Of a stretch of DNA of 20,866 bases, positions 14,007 through 20,426 are shown one piece after another. The DNA lies in the NCBI GenBank assembly GCA_964625175.1, contig CAZVAO010000029.1, forward strand, positions 1 to 20,866, given 5' to 3'. Under the pieces are notes generated by a model. That model was not told the origin of the DNA, did not search any database, and saw only the letters and a program-made list of their open reading frames with translations. A program made the translations under genes and the position numbers. The first letter of the stretch is position 1. Every line of letters begins with the position of its first letter. The DNA comes from CAZVAO01 sp964625175. Its GTDB lineage: Bacteria > Bacillota > UBA994 > PWPR01.

Positions 14007-14746
14007 TAGGCTGCCTCCTCTTTCAAGAATTCTGTGATGATACCAGTGAGCTCAGAACCGACTTTAAGACCGATTAATACATAAACAATCGGAATCAGAC
14101 CCGCACTAAACAACTCTCCAACAACTCCAGTTGGCAAGATGTTCTTTAGGAAGTATCCAGTTAGGTATAAGCCAGCAAAACCGATTACAACATAAGCGAA
14201 ACCAGCGAAACCTTCCAAAGCTTTAAATCCTGAAATTTGAACTTGGAAATTTTCATCCGCCATATACAATAATAGAAATGCCGAGGCAATCATACTGCCT
14301 CCGGGGAAGCCTCCACCTGGTGTTAAATGACCATGTGTGAAAATATAGATTCCCGTAACTAAGATGATTGGGAACAAAACCTTCGCAGCTTTCTCCAGAA
14401 CAAAACCGCTTTTACCACGCTTTATAAAGGAGTTTGAAGAACCAAACAGTAAGGATACCCCCAGTGCAGCCGCAAATAGCACGGTAACCTCACCTAAGGT
14501 ATCAAAAGATCGATAGTTTGCAATAATACTTGTAACAATATTAGCAGAACCCGTTTCAGCATTTTCCGTTACACCAAAAGTGACTTCTTGATTGGGTCCT
14601 GTGACACTTTTATTGATATAAGACTGGGATACACCATTCGCAGCAGCGGTATTATCATAGTCGATTATGTCGATACTATTTGAAATACCTGCTATGAATG
14701 CGAAGCCGAAAACAACGATAAAGAGAAGGGCTAAAATTCGACGCAT
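14006..14746 (-). CDS. MbxE-MbxF fusion (MrpA C-terminal piece joined to MrpB)
   Basis: A 246-residue membrane protein covering what are two genes in the archaeal mbx/mbh operons as I know them. The first about 105 residues, ending in NIVTSIIANYRSFDTLGEVTVLFAAALG, match MbhE/MbxE and the extreme C-terminus of MrpA (the FDTLGE motif is at 81-86). The rest is an MnhB/MrpB domain with HGHLTPGGGFPGGS at 138-151. A polar approximately 45-residue loop follows the first TM. GAGGGG precedes the ATG. The reading frame is continuous, so this is a genuine fusion unless there is an assembly error. Confidence 0.85.
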   Translation of the reverse strand: MRRILALLFIVVFGFAFIAGISNSIDIIDYDNTAAANGVSQSYINKSVTGPNQEVTFGVTENAETGSANIVTSIIANYRSFDTLGEVTVLFAAALGVSLLFGSSNSFIKRGKSGFVLEKAAKVLFPIILVTGIYIFTHGHLTPGGGFPGGSMIASAFLLLYMADENFQVQISGFKALEGFAGFAYVVIGFAGLYLTGYFLKNILPTGVVGELFSAGLIPIVYVLIGLKVGSELTGIITEFLKEEAA

Positions 14747-14748
14747 GG

Positions 14749-14997
14749 CTAGTTCCCCTCCTTCTTCAGATGCTTGATGGTCATGAGAAAGAGAAAGGTG
14801 CTAAGACCAGAGCCGATGACAGCTTCCGTTACCGCGACATCGGGTGCTCGGAGCAAGGCGAATGAGACAACCGCGAGCATACTGAGTGCAGAAAGAAAAA
14901 TGACTGAGTTGAAGGTCTCTTTGGAGAACACAGAAAGTAGCGCAACACTGACTAATAACAAACTGACAACAATTTCAATAATATTTACGAGTTGCAT
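14749..14997 (-). CDS. mbxD: MbxD-like subunit (MrpA C-terminal, DUF4040-type)
   Basis: An 82-residue, three-TM protein matching the DUF4040 segment found in the C-terminal part of MrpA and as free-standing MbhD/MbxD. The conserved stretch is LRAPDVAVTEAVIGSGLSTFLFLMTI (about 48-73), with the family's APDVAxTEAxxG motif. It starts directly after the mbxC stop and has AAAGGAGCG upstream. No N-terminal (NuoL-like) half of MrpA is encoded here, as usual for Mbh/Mbx operons. Confidence 0.9.
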   Translation of the reverse strand: MQLVNIIEIVVSLLLVSVALLSVFSKETFNSVIFLSALSMLAVVSFALLRAPDVAVTEAVIGSGLSTFLFLMTIKHLKKEGN

Positions 14998-15330
14998 TTA
15001 TTGACGCTCCTTTCTATAGACCTGTTCTAAATCATCAATCGTCGTATTGGCGCAAGGTTTAACGCCCTTAAGATAAGCGGATCTCAATAGAGTTGAAGAA
15101 GAAGCAGGGTTCGTAATGACGATAAAGATCATGATTAAGAACAATTTCAGAGCCCACTCTGGTTTCAAGGCAGCGACGCCTATAAATGTACTAATGGTGC
15201 CTAGCGTCGTTGCTTTAGTTCCTGCCTGAGCACGATTATAGACATCTGGCATCCGATAGACACCTAAGCCACCGATGGTATAGAAGAAACCGCCTACTAA
15301 AAGAAAAATAGCAGATAGGATATTCATCAT
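14998..15330 (-). CDS. mbxC: MrpG-like membrane subunit
   Basis: A 110-residue MrpG/MnhG-family protein with three TM segments. The signature GGLGVYRMPDVYNRAQAGTKATTLG (about 21-45) is diagnostic of the family. Two adjacent ATGs are possible (15330 and 15327); a GGGGGG-rich site lies just upstream. It overlaps the mbxB stop by 4 bp (ATGA). It belongs to the small-subunit group of the sodium/proton module. Confidence 0.93.
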   Translation of the reverse strand: MMNILSAIFLLVGGFFYTIGGLGVYRMPDVYNRAQAGTKATTLGTISTFIGVAALKPEWALKLFLIMIFIVITNPASSSTLLRSAYLKGVKPCANTTIDDLEQVYRKERQ

Positions 15331-15578
15331 TGTGCACCCCCCAAGTATTTAGCAAAAACAACCGTTTCTAGGAATGCCAACACGGCAAAGACTAAGGAAA
15401 TATCCAGGTACAGTTTATTGTCTAAAAGTAATGCTAATACCACCAAGCCACCTGTTAAAATAATGTTAATCGCATCTAAACTAATCACACGATCAAATGG
15501 CGTAGGGCCCTTAATCAGACGCAAAAAAGAAAAGAATATACCCGATCCTAATAAAATGAAAAACACACTATTGATCAT
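15327..15578 (-). CDS. mbxB: MrpF-like membrane subunit
   Basis: An 83-residue MrpF/MnhF-family protein with three TM segments. The conserved core is RLIKGPTPFDRVISLDAINIILTGGLVVLALL (about 20-51, with the GP-x2-xDR and D motifs), followed by a third TM rich in small residues. It overlaps the mbxA end by 11 bp, in the same order (E, F, G) as in mrp operons. Confidence 0.93.
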   Translation of the reverse strand: MINSVFFILLGSGIFFSFLRLIKGPTPFDRVISLDAINIILTGGLVVLALLLDNKLYLDISLVFAVLAFLETVVFAKYLGGAQ

Positions 15579-16059
15579 TGAATATTCCTCCTAATACACG
15601 CTCAAACTTACCCGAAATATTTTCCTGATACTCATCCGCGTTGTTTCCTTGGACATCAATCCAATGGATATATAAGGCATTGTCGTCAGCATCAAGTGTA
15701 ATCGTTCCTGGTGTTAGCGTGATCGAATTTGCCAATATTAATTTACTAAAATCCCCTTTGAGGCTCGTCTGGATTTTAACAAAGCCAGGATTAACGGGGC
15801 ATTGTGGACTTAAAACACGCAAGGCCACATCGATATTAGATTTTACAAGTTCAATTAAAAAGATTGGCATAAATAAAAACACAAATTTAAGTGACTTTAC
15901 AAGTGCGTCAAACCCGAATCCGATTGCAGAATTCTCACCGAGTAAAAAGGCGATGATCAGCGAAACGACTGAACCCAAAATCAATTCTGATGTGCTGAAT
16001 CCGGCCAGTAAGAGCCATACTGCTAAACAAAAAATGAATGTAGAGACAATTTTTTTCAA
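15568..16059 (-). CDS. mbxA: MrpE-like membrane subunit (TTG start)
   Basis: A 163-residue MrpE/MnhE-family protein with two or three N-terminal TM segments and a soluble C-terminal domain. That domain bears ILANSITLTPGTITLD and ALYIHWIDV, both typical of the family. The start is the TTG at 16059: a near-perfect AGGAGGG sits 6 nt upstream (16061-16072 on the complement) and the protein then begins MKKIVSTFIF, right before the first TM. A longer frame from another TTG at 16104 would add 15 residues but has no such site and would overlap the promoter-proximal arsR stop. Only 37 bp separate it from arsR. Confidence 0.9.
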   Translation of the reverse strand: MKKIVSTFIFCLAVWLLLAGFSTSELILGSVVSLIIAFLLGENSAIGFGFDALVKSLKFVFLFMPIFLIELVKSNIDVALRVLSPQCPVNPGFVKIQTSLKGDFSKLILANSITLTPGTITLDADDNALYIHWIDVQGNNADEYQENISGKFERVLGGIFNDQ

Positions 16060-16096
16060 ACTTAACCCTCCTAAAGGATGTTGTTTCGTAGAGACA

Positions 16097-16384
16097 TTAG
16101 TCAAATAATGCTACGATTACTTTTTTAACAATAGGGTTCGTCACACAGTAATTAATTTCAGTACCAGACCTCTCCCCTTCAATGACTCCTGCATTCTTTA
16201 GCTTTGCAAGATAATTGGACACCGTTGATTGGGGAATCCCCAAGTGAATACACATGGTCGTCACGTTACAGCAACCTTTATCGATTAAGCGTTTGACCAT
16301 TCCCAATCGAATTGGGTGTGCTAGAGCCTTTAATATTTCTGTGTAGTTTTCTAAATCCTGCATAATATCATCTAGACTGTACAT
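16097..16384 (-). CDS. ArsR/SmtB-family repressor, cysteine-rich, first gene of the Mbx-like operon
   Basis: A 95-residue winged-helix repressor of the ArsR family. ALAHPIRLGMVKRL (20-33) is the usual helix-1 signature and GIPQSTVSNYLAKLKNAGVIEGERSGTEINYCV (49-81) is the recognition helix and wing. Cysteines lie at 38, 39 and 45 (GCCNVTTMC), near the alpha-3 position where ArsR sensors bind metalloids or react with thiols, plus Cys80 in the wing. The arrangement is not the classical CVC of ArsR, so the signal could be metal, redox or persulfide. GAGGTG precedes the ATG. It is the promoter-proximal gene of the operon, and two perfect palindromes overlap its promoter, which suggests autoregulation and control of the whole complex. 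Confidence 0.88.
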   Translation of the reverse strand: MYSLDDIMQDLENYTEILKALAHPIRLGMVKRLIDKGCCNVTTMCIHLGIPQSTVSNYLAKLKNAGVIEGERSGTEINYCVTNPIVKKVIVALFD

Positions 16385-16394
16385 ATGATCACCT

Positions 16395-16430
16395 CAATAT
16401 TATAATATTTCAATATTGCAATATTGTAAA
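16395..16430 (-). promoter_or_regulatory. Operon promoter overlaid by two palindromic operators
   Basis: On the - strand TTTACA (16430-16425) and TATTAT (16407-16402) are 17 bp apart, a good sigma-A promoter; an overlapping TATAAT (16404-16399) would need a 20-bp spacer. Two perfect dyads cover it: CAATATTGCAATATTG (16411-16426), made of two 8-bp palindromes, between the hexamers and partly on the -35, and AATATTATAATATT (16396-16409) on the -10. AT-rich dyads of this kind are the normal target of ArsR-family repressors. The ArsR start codon is 10 bp downstream of the last operator. Confidence 0.75.
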
Positions 16431-16580
16431 GTATTTTTTATTCGCAAAATCAAAATTTGGACTATAAAATGTAAGTTTTTTGTTTTTTATAGGTCTTATA
16501 AATTACGCTTGATCAATATTACGCATATCACTGCAAAAATCACTTAAAAAAAGCGAAATGTATCTTACTCCTAAACAGCT

Positions 16581-16598
16581 CAATAATAGCTATTATTG
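16581..16598. repeat. 18-bp perfect palindrome
   Basis: CAATAATAGCTATTATTG is a perfect 9+9 palindrome with no spacer, lying between the SCIFF operon end and the ArsR promoter. On the + strand it is followed by ATTTTTC. The lack of a loop favours a protein-binding site over a hairpin. The gene-free stretch 16385-16757 otherwise holds only the promoter above and the hairpin below. Confidence 0.55.
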
Positions 16599-16611
16599 AT
16601 TTTTCAAATAG

Positions 16612-16641
16612 TAATGACCCCTGATTATCCAGAGGTCATTA
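16612..16641 (-). terminator. Hairpin after the SCIFF operon
   Basis: AATGACCCCT (16613-16622) pairs with AGAGGTCATT (16631-16640) with one G-U-type mismatch and an 8-nt loop; a flanking T-A extends it by one pair. It lies about 115 bp past the last stop codon of the SCIFF operon. The T tract is weak on both strands, so efficiency is uncertain. Confidence 0.5.
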
Positions 16642-16757
16642 AAGAATGCTCATACTTATCTAGTGGCGTTTACCCTTTGATTCATAACGTTATTGAAAAA
16701 CTATAATTTATCTATTGAATTAGGCAATCGAACCTGATAATTCATTTTAATAATTGA

Positions 16758-17159
16758 CTAGTCTTCTACTTTAGCGATTTCATTAAGCCCACACGGATAG
16801 GTCTCAAAGTAAACCAGATGACTAAAACAAGAACAATCACTCGACCCAAAACCCTTCACTGGCATAGTCGCTCCCTGCAAATTGACGATACGACGATTCA
16901 ATTCACATTCAGTGAAGATTGGCTCAAAAAAAGCAAAATGGGCAATGCATTGTGCCTCAACACTTAGGTAATCAATATGCCACCGCAGTGTTTTCTTTTT
17001 GCGCATATGTCTACTAATGCGCGCATGTAGATTGCGCTTGGCACTACCCGTGTAGACATAATACCCTTGCTGGAAGGTGAACACACCTCTACTCCCGATT
17101 TTAAGATCCTGACTTTCTGGTAAATAAAATACGAGAAGATAGAGGCCGCTATCTTGCAT
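16758..17159 (-). CDS. DUF123 / GIY-YIG-like nuclease-family protein
   Basis: A 133-residue protein of the DUF123 (Uri-type, GIY-YIG superfamily) group. The GIY-YIG-like pair of strands is SGLYLLVFYL (4-13) with GYYVYTGSA (32-40), followed by ARISRHMRKKKTLRWHIDYL (46-65) and a candidate catalytic Glu86 in TECELN. The end has GFGSSDCSCFSHLVYF (103-118), a typical DUF123 ending. Nuclease activity is inferred from fold only. I prefer the ATG at 17159, which gives the expected N-terminus and overlaps the maturase stop by 11 bp; a longer frame from 17198 would overlap by 50 bp. The overlap suggests translation coupled to the maturase, though a role in peptide maturation is unproven. Confidence 0.82.
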   Translation of the reverse strand: MQDSGLYLLVFYLPESQDLKIGSRGVFTFQQGYYVYTGSAKRNLHARISRHMRKKKTLRWHIDYLSVEAQCIAHFAFFEPIFTECELNRRIVNLQGATMPVKGFGSSDCSCFSHLVYFETYPCGLNEIAKVED

Positions 17160-18513
17160 TTTTGATTTCCAATAATTGCGCCTGAACAGCCAAAGCACAT
17201 TCTAGGCGACGCTTCTGCAGCGCACAGCTTAAGTCTACGGGTTCGGTCAAACTGCCATTACGGAAGAATGAATCGGCATGACACCCGCCACTACAATAGT
17301 ATTTAGCCCAACAGTTCTCACATTTAGGCTTATTGAAAACGTGAGCCTGGAGGAAGTCCTCAGAGATCGCATGGTTCAAATCTTCAGGCTGATAAACGCT
17401 TCCCACCTTAAAGTCATCGAGACCGACGAATTGATGGCAAGGATAAAGATCGCCATTTGGAGCAACCGCCATATAATCAAAGCCTGCCCCACACCCTGTA
17501 AGTCGCTTCGCTAAACAGGGTCCCTGGTTAAGATTGACTTCATAATGAAAGAAGATAAAACGCTCATCTTTTTGATATTGTTCAATGTAGAATGCTGCCA
17601 ATTTCTCATATTCTTCAACCAATCGGTCATAATGATCAAATGACAGTGCATAGAGCTCTGCCGGATCTGTAACAACGGGTTCAAATGAGATATCCGAGAA
17701 ACCCAAGTCAAGAAGGTGTTTGATGTCCGCTAGAAAGTCGGGATTGTAGGCTGTATAGGTACCGCGCATATAGTAATCCTTTACACCGAGTTCAAGCGCG
17801 CGTTGAAAGTTCTTGGTCACTTTTTCATAGCTCGGTTGCCCTCCAGCCAATGGACGCATTTGATTATGCATTTCTGGGCGACCATCATGACTCATGATAA
17901 GCTGTATGTTGTGCTCTAGGGCAAAATGAATCACAGCATCGTTGAGCAATAACCCATTTGTCGTTAATGTATAACGAATATTTTTATCAAACTCTAAGGC
18001 CTTTTGATTCGCATAAGAGACAATCTCTTTGATGGTGTTAAAATTCATCAGCGGTTCGCCACCGAAGAAATCCATTTCTAGGTTATGGCGCGTTTGCGAT
18101 TGATTGATCAGAAAGTCTACCGCAGACTTACCAACCTCTGGGGTCATAAATTCACGTTTGCCGACTTTATACTCGCCACTTTCAGCGAAACAATAGGAGC
18201 AACGCATATTGCAATCATGGGCAATATGTAAGCAAAGTGCCTTAACAACCGTATCTGCAAGTTTTGGTTGAAAACCTGTGACAACTGCTTCTGTAAAGAG
18301 TTGCTGACTTTCTTTAAGACTCGCGATTTCATTTAGTAAATCAGCAATATCTGCGCGTTGATCTGGACTATATGAAGCAATAATCACTTCAGTAGATTCG
18401 CCAGCAATCATTTTGTCCAATACGTCTTTAGCAGTCTGATCAATACGATGCAAGATACCACTCTCGGTATCTAAAGCAAATATTTCTTTATTGACTTCAA
18501 AAATATGAACCAT
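17149..18513 (-). CDS. scfB: Radical SAM thioether-forming maturase of the SCIFF peptide
   Basis: A 454-residue radical SAM/SPASM enzyme that installs sulfur-to-carbon thioether bonds in the SCIFF ranthipeptide encoded just upstream. Residues 1-80 look like the peptide-recognition (PqqD-like RRE) domain. The radical SAM cluster motif is C101-x3-C105-x2-C108 (HDCNMRCSYCF), followed by FFGGEPLMN (149-157, SAM-binding GGE). The SPASM/twitch region holds many cysteines (C333, C341, C359, C398, C401, C407, C411, C430) in the order GPC..GCGAG..YPCHQF..CENCWAKYYCSGGCH, diagnostic of this group with two auxiliary clusters. GGAGG lies 7 nt before the ATG. A hairpin between the peptide gene and this one probably lowers its expression relative to the peptide. 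Confidence 0.95.
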   Translation of the reverse strand: MVHIFEVNKEIFALDTESGILHRIDQTAKDVLDKMIAGESTEVIIASYSPDQRADIADLLNEIASLKESQQLFTEAVVTGFQPKLADTVVKALCLHIAHDCNMRCSYCFAESGEYKVGKREFMTPEVGKSAVDFLINQSQTRHNLEMDFFGGEPLMNFNTIKEIVSYANQKALEFDKNIRYTLTTNGLLLNDAVIHFALEHNIQLIMSHDGRPEMHNQMRPLAGGQPSYEKVTKNFQRALELGVKDYYMRGTYTAYNPDFLADIKHLLDLGFSDISFEPVVTDPAELYALSFDHYDRLVEEYEKLAAFYIEQYQKDERFIFFHYEVNLNQGPCLAKRLTGCGAGFDYMAVAPNGDLYPCHQFVGLDDFKVGSVYQPEDLNHAISEDFLQAHVFNKPKCENCWAKYYCSGGCHADSFFRNGSLTEPVDLSCALQKRRLECALAVQAQLLEIKNAR

Positions 18514-18536
18514 AGTTATTCCTCCATAAAATAATA

Positions 18537-18559
18537 CTAAGCCCCAAGAAGGAGCTTAG
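18537..18559 (-). promoter_or_regulatory. Intercistronic hairpin between SCIFF peptide and maturase
   Basis: On the - strand CTAAGCTCC pairs with GGGGCTTAG (one T-G wobble) around a 5-nt loop, 23 bp after the peptide stop. It is followed by TATTATTTTATGG and the maturase ribosome binding site. A partial terminator or RNA-processing site here would give more peptide than enzyme mRNA. Confidence 0.6.
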
Positions 18560-18581
18560 AAGAATTTAAGTTAAAGTAGCG

Positions 18582-18716
18582 TTACTTTCTTTCACAATCC
18601 TGGCTGCTTACTGTGCATGAAGTTTTGCAAGCAGACTGGCAGGAAGTCTTACACTCTTTACAAGCCTTATTGAAATTTTGAAGTGTTGCTTTGTTAATTG
18701 TTTTTATATGTTTCAT
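18582..18716 (-). CDS. scfA: SCIFF ranthipeptide precursor (six cysteines in forty-five residues)
   Basis: A 44-residue precursor with the conserved SCIFF leader MKHIKTINKATLQN and a C-terminal core holding six cysteines (C19, C22, C26, C30, C34, C41), each a possible thioether donor. The acceptors in this family are mostly Thr/Ser-type residues between the cysteines. SCIFF is the near-universal ranthipeptide of Clostridia; reported roles involve population-level signalling, but no function can be read from this sequence. The ATG at 18716 has AGAGGGG upstream; a longer frame to 18779 exists but its extension would run across the promoter. It is followed by the maturase gene 68 bp downstream. 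Confidence 0.95.
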   Translation of the reverse strand: MKHIKTINKATLQNFNKACKECKTSCQSACKTSCTVSSQDCERK

Positions 18717-18744
18717 AATAAACCCCTCTTTAATTGCTGTTGTC

Positions 18745-18773
18745 ATTATACAATAACAAAACAGAAAGAACAA
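18745..18773 (-). promoter_or_regulatory. Promoter of the SCIFF operon
   Basis: On the - strand TTGTTC (18773-18768) and a perfect TATAAT (18750-18745) are 17 bp apart. The start site would lie near 18738, about 22 nt before the SCIFF start codon. Confidence 0.7.
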
Positions 18774-18854
18774 TAGCACCGCCTAACATAAGAAGATTAT
18801 CTATGACAAATTGTGATCGACCGCCTTCATACTTATATTATTATAAAGAGTTAG

Positions 18855-18877
18855 TTTGTTTCGCAAACTTATTTGTA
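18855..18877 (+). repeat. Dyad repeat GTTTG-n5-CAAACTTATTTGCA, copy 1
   Basis: The GTTTG arm and CAAAC arm flank a 5-nt variable centre (TTTCG), then TTATTTGTA follows. The last bases (TGTA) differ from copies 2 and 3 (TGCA). It lies between the SCIFF promoter and the gap. Confidence 0.65.
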
Positions 18878-19110
18878 TTTTCTTACATGATCATATAATA
18901 ATCGTTATGTCTACGCCACTTTGATGTTTTGGATCAATTGCTCTCAAAAATCTATAGTTGTGCGACCCGCATAGCACATTGACCCTAAAATTTAGTATTA
19001 GATACCAATCCGTAATTGCTGATAAACCTCAACAAGCAAATCTTTATCTTACCCCCGCAAATTAAGCAAGATATTTTGACTCTTTATGCAAAATACTGTA
19101 ATGCTTTTGA

Positions 19111-19134
19111 GTTTGTGCAGCAAACTTATTTGCA
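19111..19134 (+). repeat. Dyad repeat, copy 2 (abuts the assembly gap)
   Basis: GTTTG, variable centre TGCAG, then CAAACTTATTTGCA. The N run starts at the very next base, so the element may continue or be duplicated inside the gap. Confidence 0.65.
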
Positions 19135-19234
19135 NNNNNNNNNNNNNNNNNNNNNNNNNNNNNNNNNNNNNNNNNNNNNNNNNNNNNNNNNNNNNNNNNN
19201 NNNNNNNNNNNNNNNNNNNNNNNNNNNNNNNNNN
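19135..19234. other. Assembly gap of 100 N
   Basis: Exactly 100 N, a conventional placeholder for a scaffold gap of unknown length. The left flank is a copy of the local dyad repeat, which is a plausible reason the assembly broke here. Any gene crossing this point cannot be read. A short frame entering it from 19016 (after a stop codon) is recorded among the rejected items. Confidence 0.97.
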
Positions 19235-19522
19235 CCTTGAACCGTTTTCCTAAAAAGGATTGATAGACGCATCATTTTAATTCATTTTAATCGATAGTAC
19301 AATCACTTGCTCCATCTGCAAAGCCATAATGTGAATTGCAATGTAGATTTTGTTCCAGCAAAAATATGGGTTGTGTTAATAGATCGGGGAGCGCCGACTA
19401 GCAGTAAACGAACAATTCAGCATTTTGAATGGAACAAAGTAAATCGTTACAATTTTTCAAGTGCTTTTTTGAGGAAATAATTCATTCTTCTATTTACAAA
19501 CCTTGTTATAAGCAGTACAATT

Positions 19523-19547
19523 GGTTTGTATTGCAAACTTATTTGCA
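19523..19547 (+). repeat. Dyad repeat, copy 3
   Basis: GTTTG, variable centre TATTG, then CAAACTTATTTGCA. In this copy TGCAAA (19532-19537) and TTTGCA (19542-19547) form a perfect inverted repeat with a CTTA centre. It lies about 200 bp upstream of the winged-helix regulator. Apart from the three copies, the gap and the SCIFF promoter, I see no supportable gene in 18780-19742. Confidence 0.65.
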
Positions 19548-19742
19548 TTGTATGAAATGGACTAAATGAATGTTTGATTACTAAACATAAGCGCCATTAT
19601 TCTAGACTTCAATGTCTAATCTTTCGTTTTCCATTAATCACTATCATAATTGTTGCACAGTACTTGCCTCATTTGAGGGCATTGACCACCCCGTAACCAA
19701 CGTTCAAAATCTGAAAAATTTATTTTTGAAAGGAAATCGAAT

Positions 19743-20054
19743 ATGACTGGATACGACCAAATCTTTCTCGCGCCGTTAGATCGTAATATACATACGGCCT
19801 TTAGACTAAAAATAATGGTTTTACTTTCTCGCTACGATGTCGTTGATTTTAATTTTATACTGACGCATCTCGGATTAACAAAGGGGAATCTCTCCTCTCA
19901 TCTCACGAAATTGGAAACTGGTGGCTATATCCACATAGAGAAAACCTTTCTTAACAAAATGCCTCATACCTCTATCAAAATGACGACGCTTGGACAGACA
20001 AGATTCACTGAATATCGTAGAAACCTAGCTAATTTGCTGAATCTCGCGCCTTAA
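19743..20054 (+). CDS. Small winged-helix transcriptional regulator (HTH_34 type)
   Basis: A 103-residue protein that is essentially one winged-helix domain of the ArsR/MarR-like HTH_34 type. LDRNIHTAFRLKIMVLLSRYDVVDFNFI (12-39) forms helices 1-2. LTHLGLTKGNLSSHLTKLETGGYIHIEKTF (40-69) is the recognition helix and first wing strand, and PHTSIKMTTLGQTRFTEYRRNL (74-95) is the second wing strand and last helix. There is no separate ligand-binding domain and no cysteine. GAAAGGAAA precedes the ATG. Its targets are unknown; the dyad repeats upstream are a candidate only by position. A bidirectional terminator follows its stop. Confidence 0.85.
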   Translation: MTGYDQIFLAPLDRNIHTAFRLKIMVLLSRYDVVDFNFILTHLGLTKGNLSSHLTKLETGGYIHIEKTFLNKMPHTSIKMTTLGQTRFTEYRRNLANLLNLAP

Positions 20055-20066
20055 TATCCTATGAAA

Positions 20067-20096
20067 AAAGTGGCTGCACACGCAGTCACTTTCGTT
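20067..20096. terminator. Bidirectional terminator between convergent genes
   Basis: AAAGTGGCTGC (20067-20077) pairs with GCAGTCACTTT (20082-20092) apart from one G-T pair, around a 4-nt loop. CGTTTTATTTC follows on the + strand and TTTTTT precedes it as the tail on the - strand, so it can serve both the regulator and the membrane-protein gene. Confidence 0.88.
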
Positions 20097-20351
20097 TTAT
20101 TTCTTTTTTTTCTTCTTTGATTTATTCTTTTGTACACCTTCTTGTTTCGCTTTACTTGTTGAGTATTCCCCCACAATTAAAAATCCCCACAAAACAATAA
20201 ATAAGATGATTGTCCAAATCGTCTCATTGGAATCAAAAACCAGACTGACAGCCGACCAGGCGATTATTAAACTGATTACGCCGCCAAAAACAATATTTAA
20301 CCACTGATTATCGGATCTAATATCAAATAACTTCAAAAATTTATCAAACAT
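20097..20351 (-). CDS. Small two-TM membrane protein with lysine-rich tail
   Basis: An 84-residue protein of unknown function. Two hydrophobic segments are visible, roughly residues 18-40 (IVFGGVISLIIAWSAVSLVF) and 45-62 (TIWTIILFIVLWGFLIVG). The last about 20 residues are strongly basic and end in six lysines, so the C-terminus should lie in the cytoplasm. I chose the ATG at 20351, which has GGGGTG 5 nt upstream, over a GTG at 20357 that overlaps that site. It runs toward the regulator and may follow coaD in the same direction; 75 bp separate it from the coaD stop with no obvious terminator. Confidence 0.7.
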   Translation of the reverse strand: MFDKFLKLFDIRSDNQWLNIVFGGVISLIIAWSAVSLVFDSNETIWTIILFIVLWGFLIVGEYSTSKAKQEGVQKNKSKKKKKK

Positions 20352-20426
20352 TTTCACACCCCATTATAGTCTTTGCGTTGAAGACCTGATTACATTTTGC
20401 TCTCAATCACATTCTTAGGAACTCAT

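Noticed and set aside
7291..16104. A true [NiFe] hydrogenase (Mbh/Ech type)
   Set aside because: The large subunit has CxxE in place of both CxxC motifs, and no hyp maturation or hydrogenase protease genes are nearby.
5464..16104. Respiratory complex I (NADH:quinone oxidoreductase)
   Set aside because: No NuoE/F/G module, NuoA or NuoJ. The membrane part is Mrp-like (A to G subunits) and the electron-input gene is a GltD-like flavoprotein.
16758..17159. Homing endonuclease of the GIY-YIG class
   Set aside because: Length, the GYYVYTGSA segment and the C-terminal GFGSSDC block fit the DUF123 family. There is no intron or intervening sequence.
19016..19240. Short frame running into the N gap (starts with TTG after a stop)
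   Set aside because: Only about 40 readable residues, no ribosome binding site, and the C-terminal half would be gap. No family is recognisable, though a broken gene cannot be excluded.
19298..19480. Sixty-codon open stretch right of the gap (contains WVVLIDRGAP), as a transposase remnant
   Set aside because: No start codon with ribosome binding site, and no DDE or other transposase motif. The resemblance to IS4-type proteins is too weak to report.
18837..19560. Integron attC-like sites
   Set aside because: The dyad arms (GTTTG/CAAAC) do not match the GTTRRRY/RYYYAAC core sites, and there is no integrase or cassette structure.
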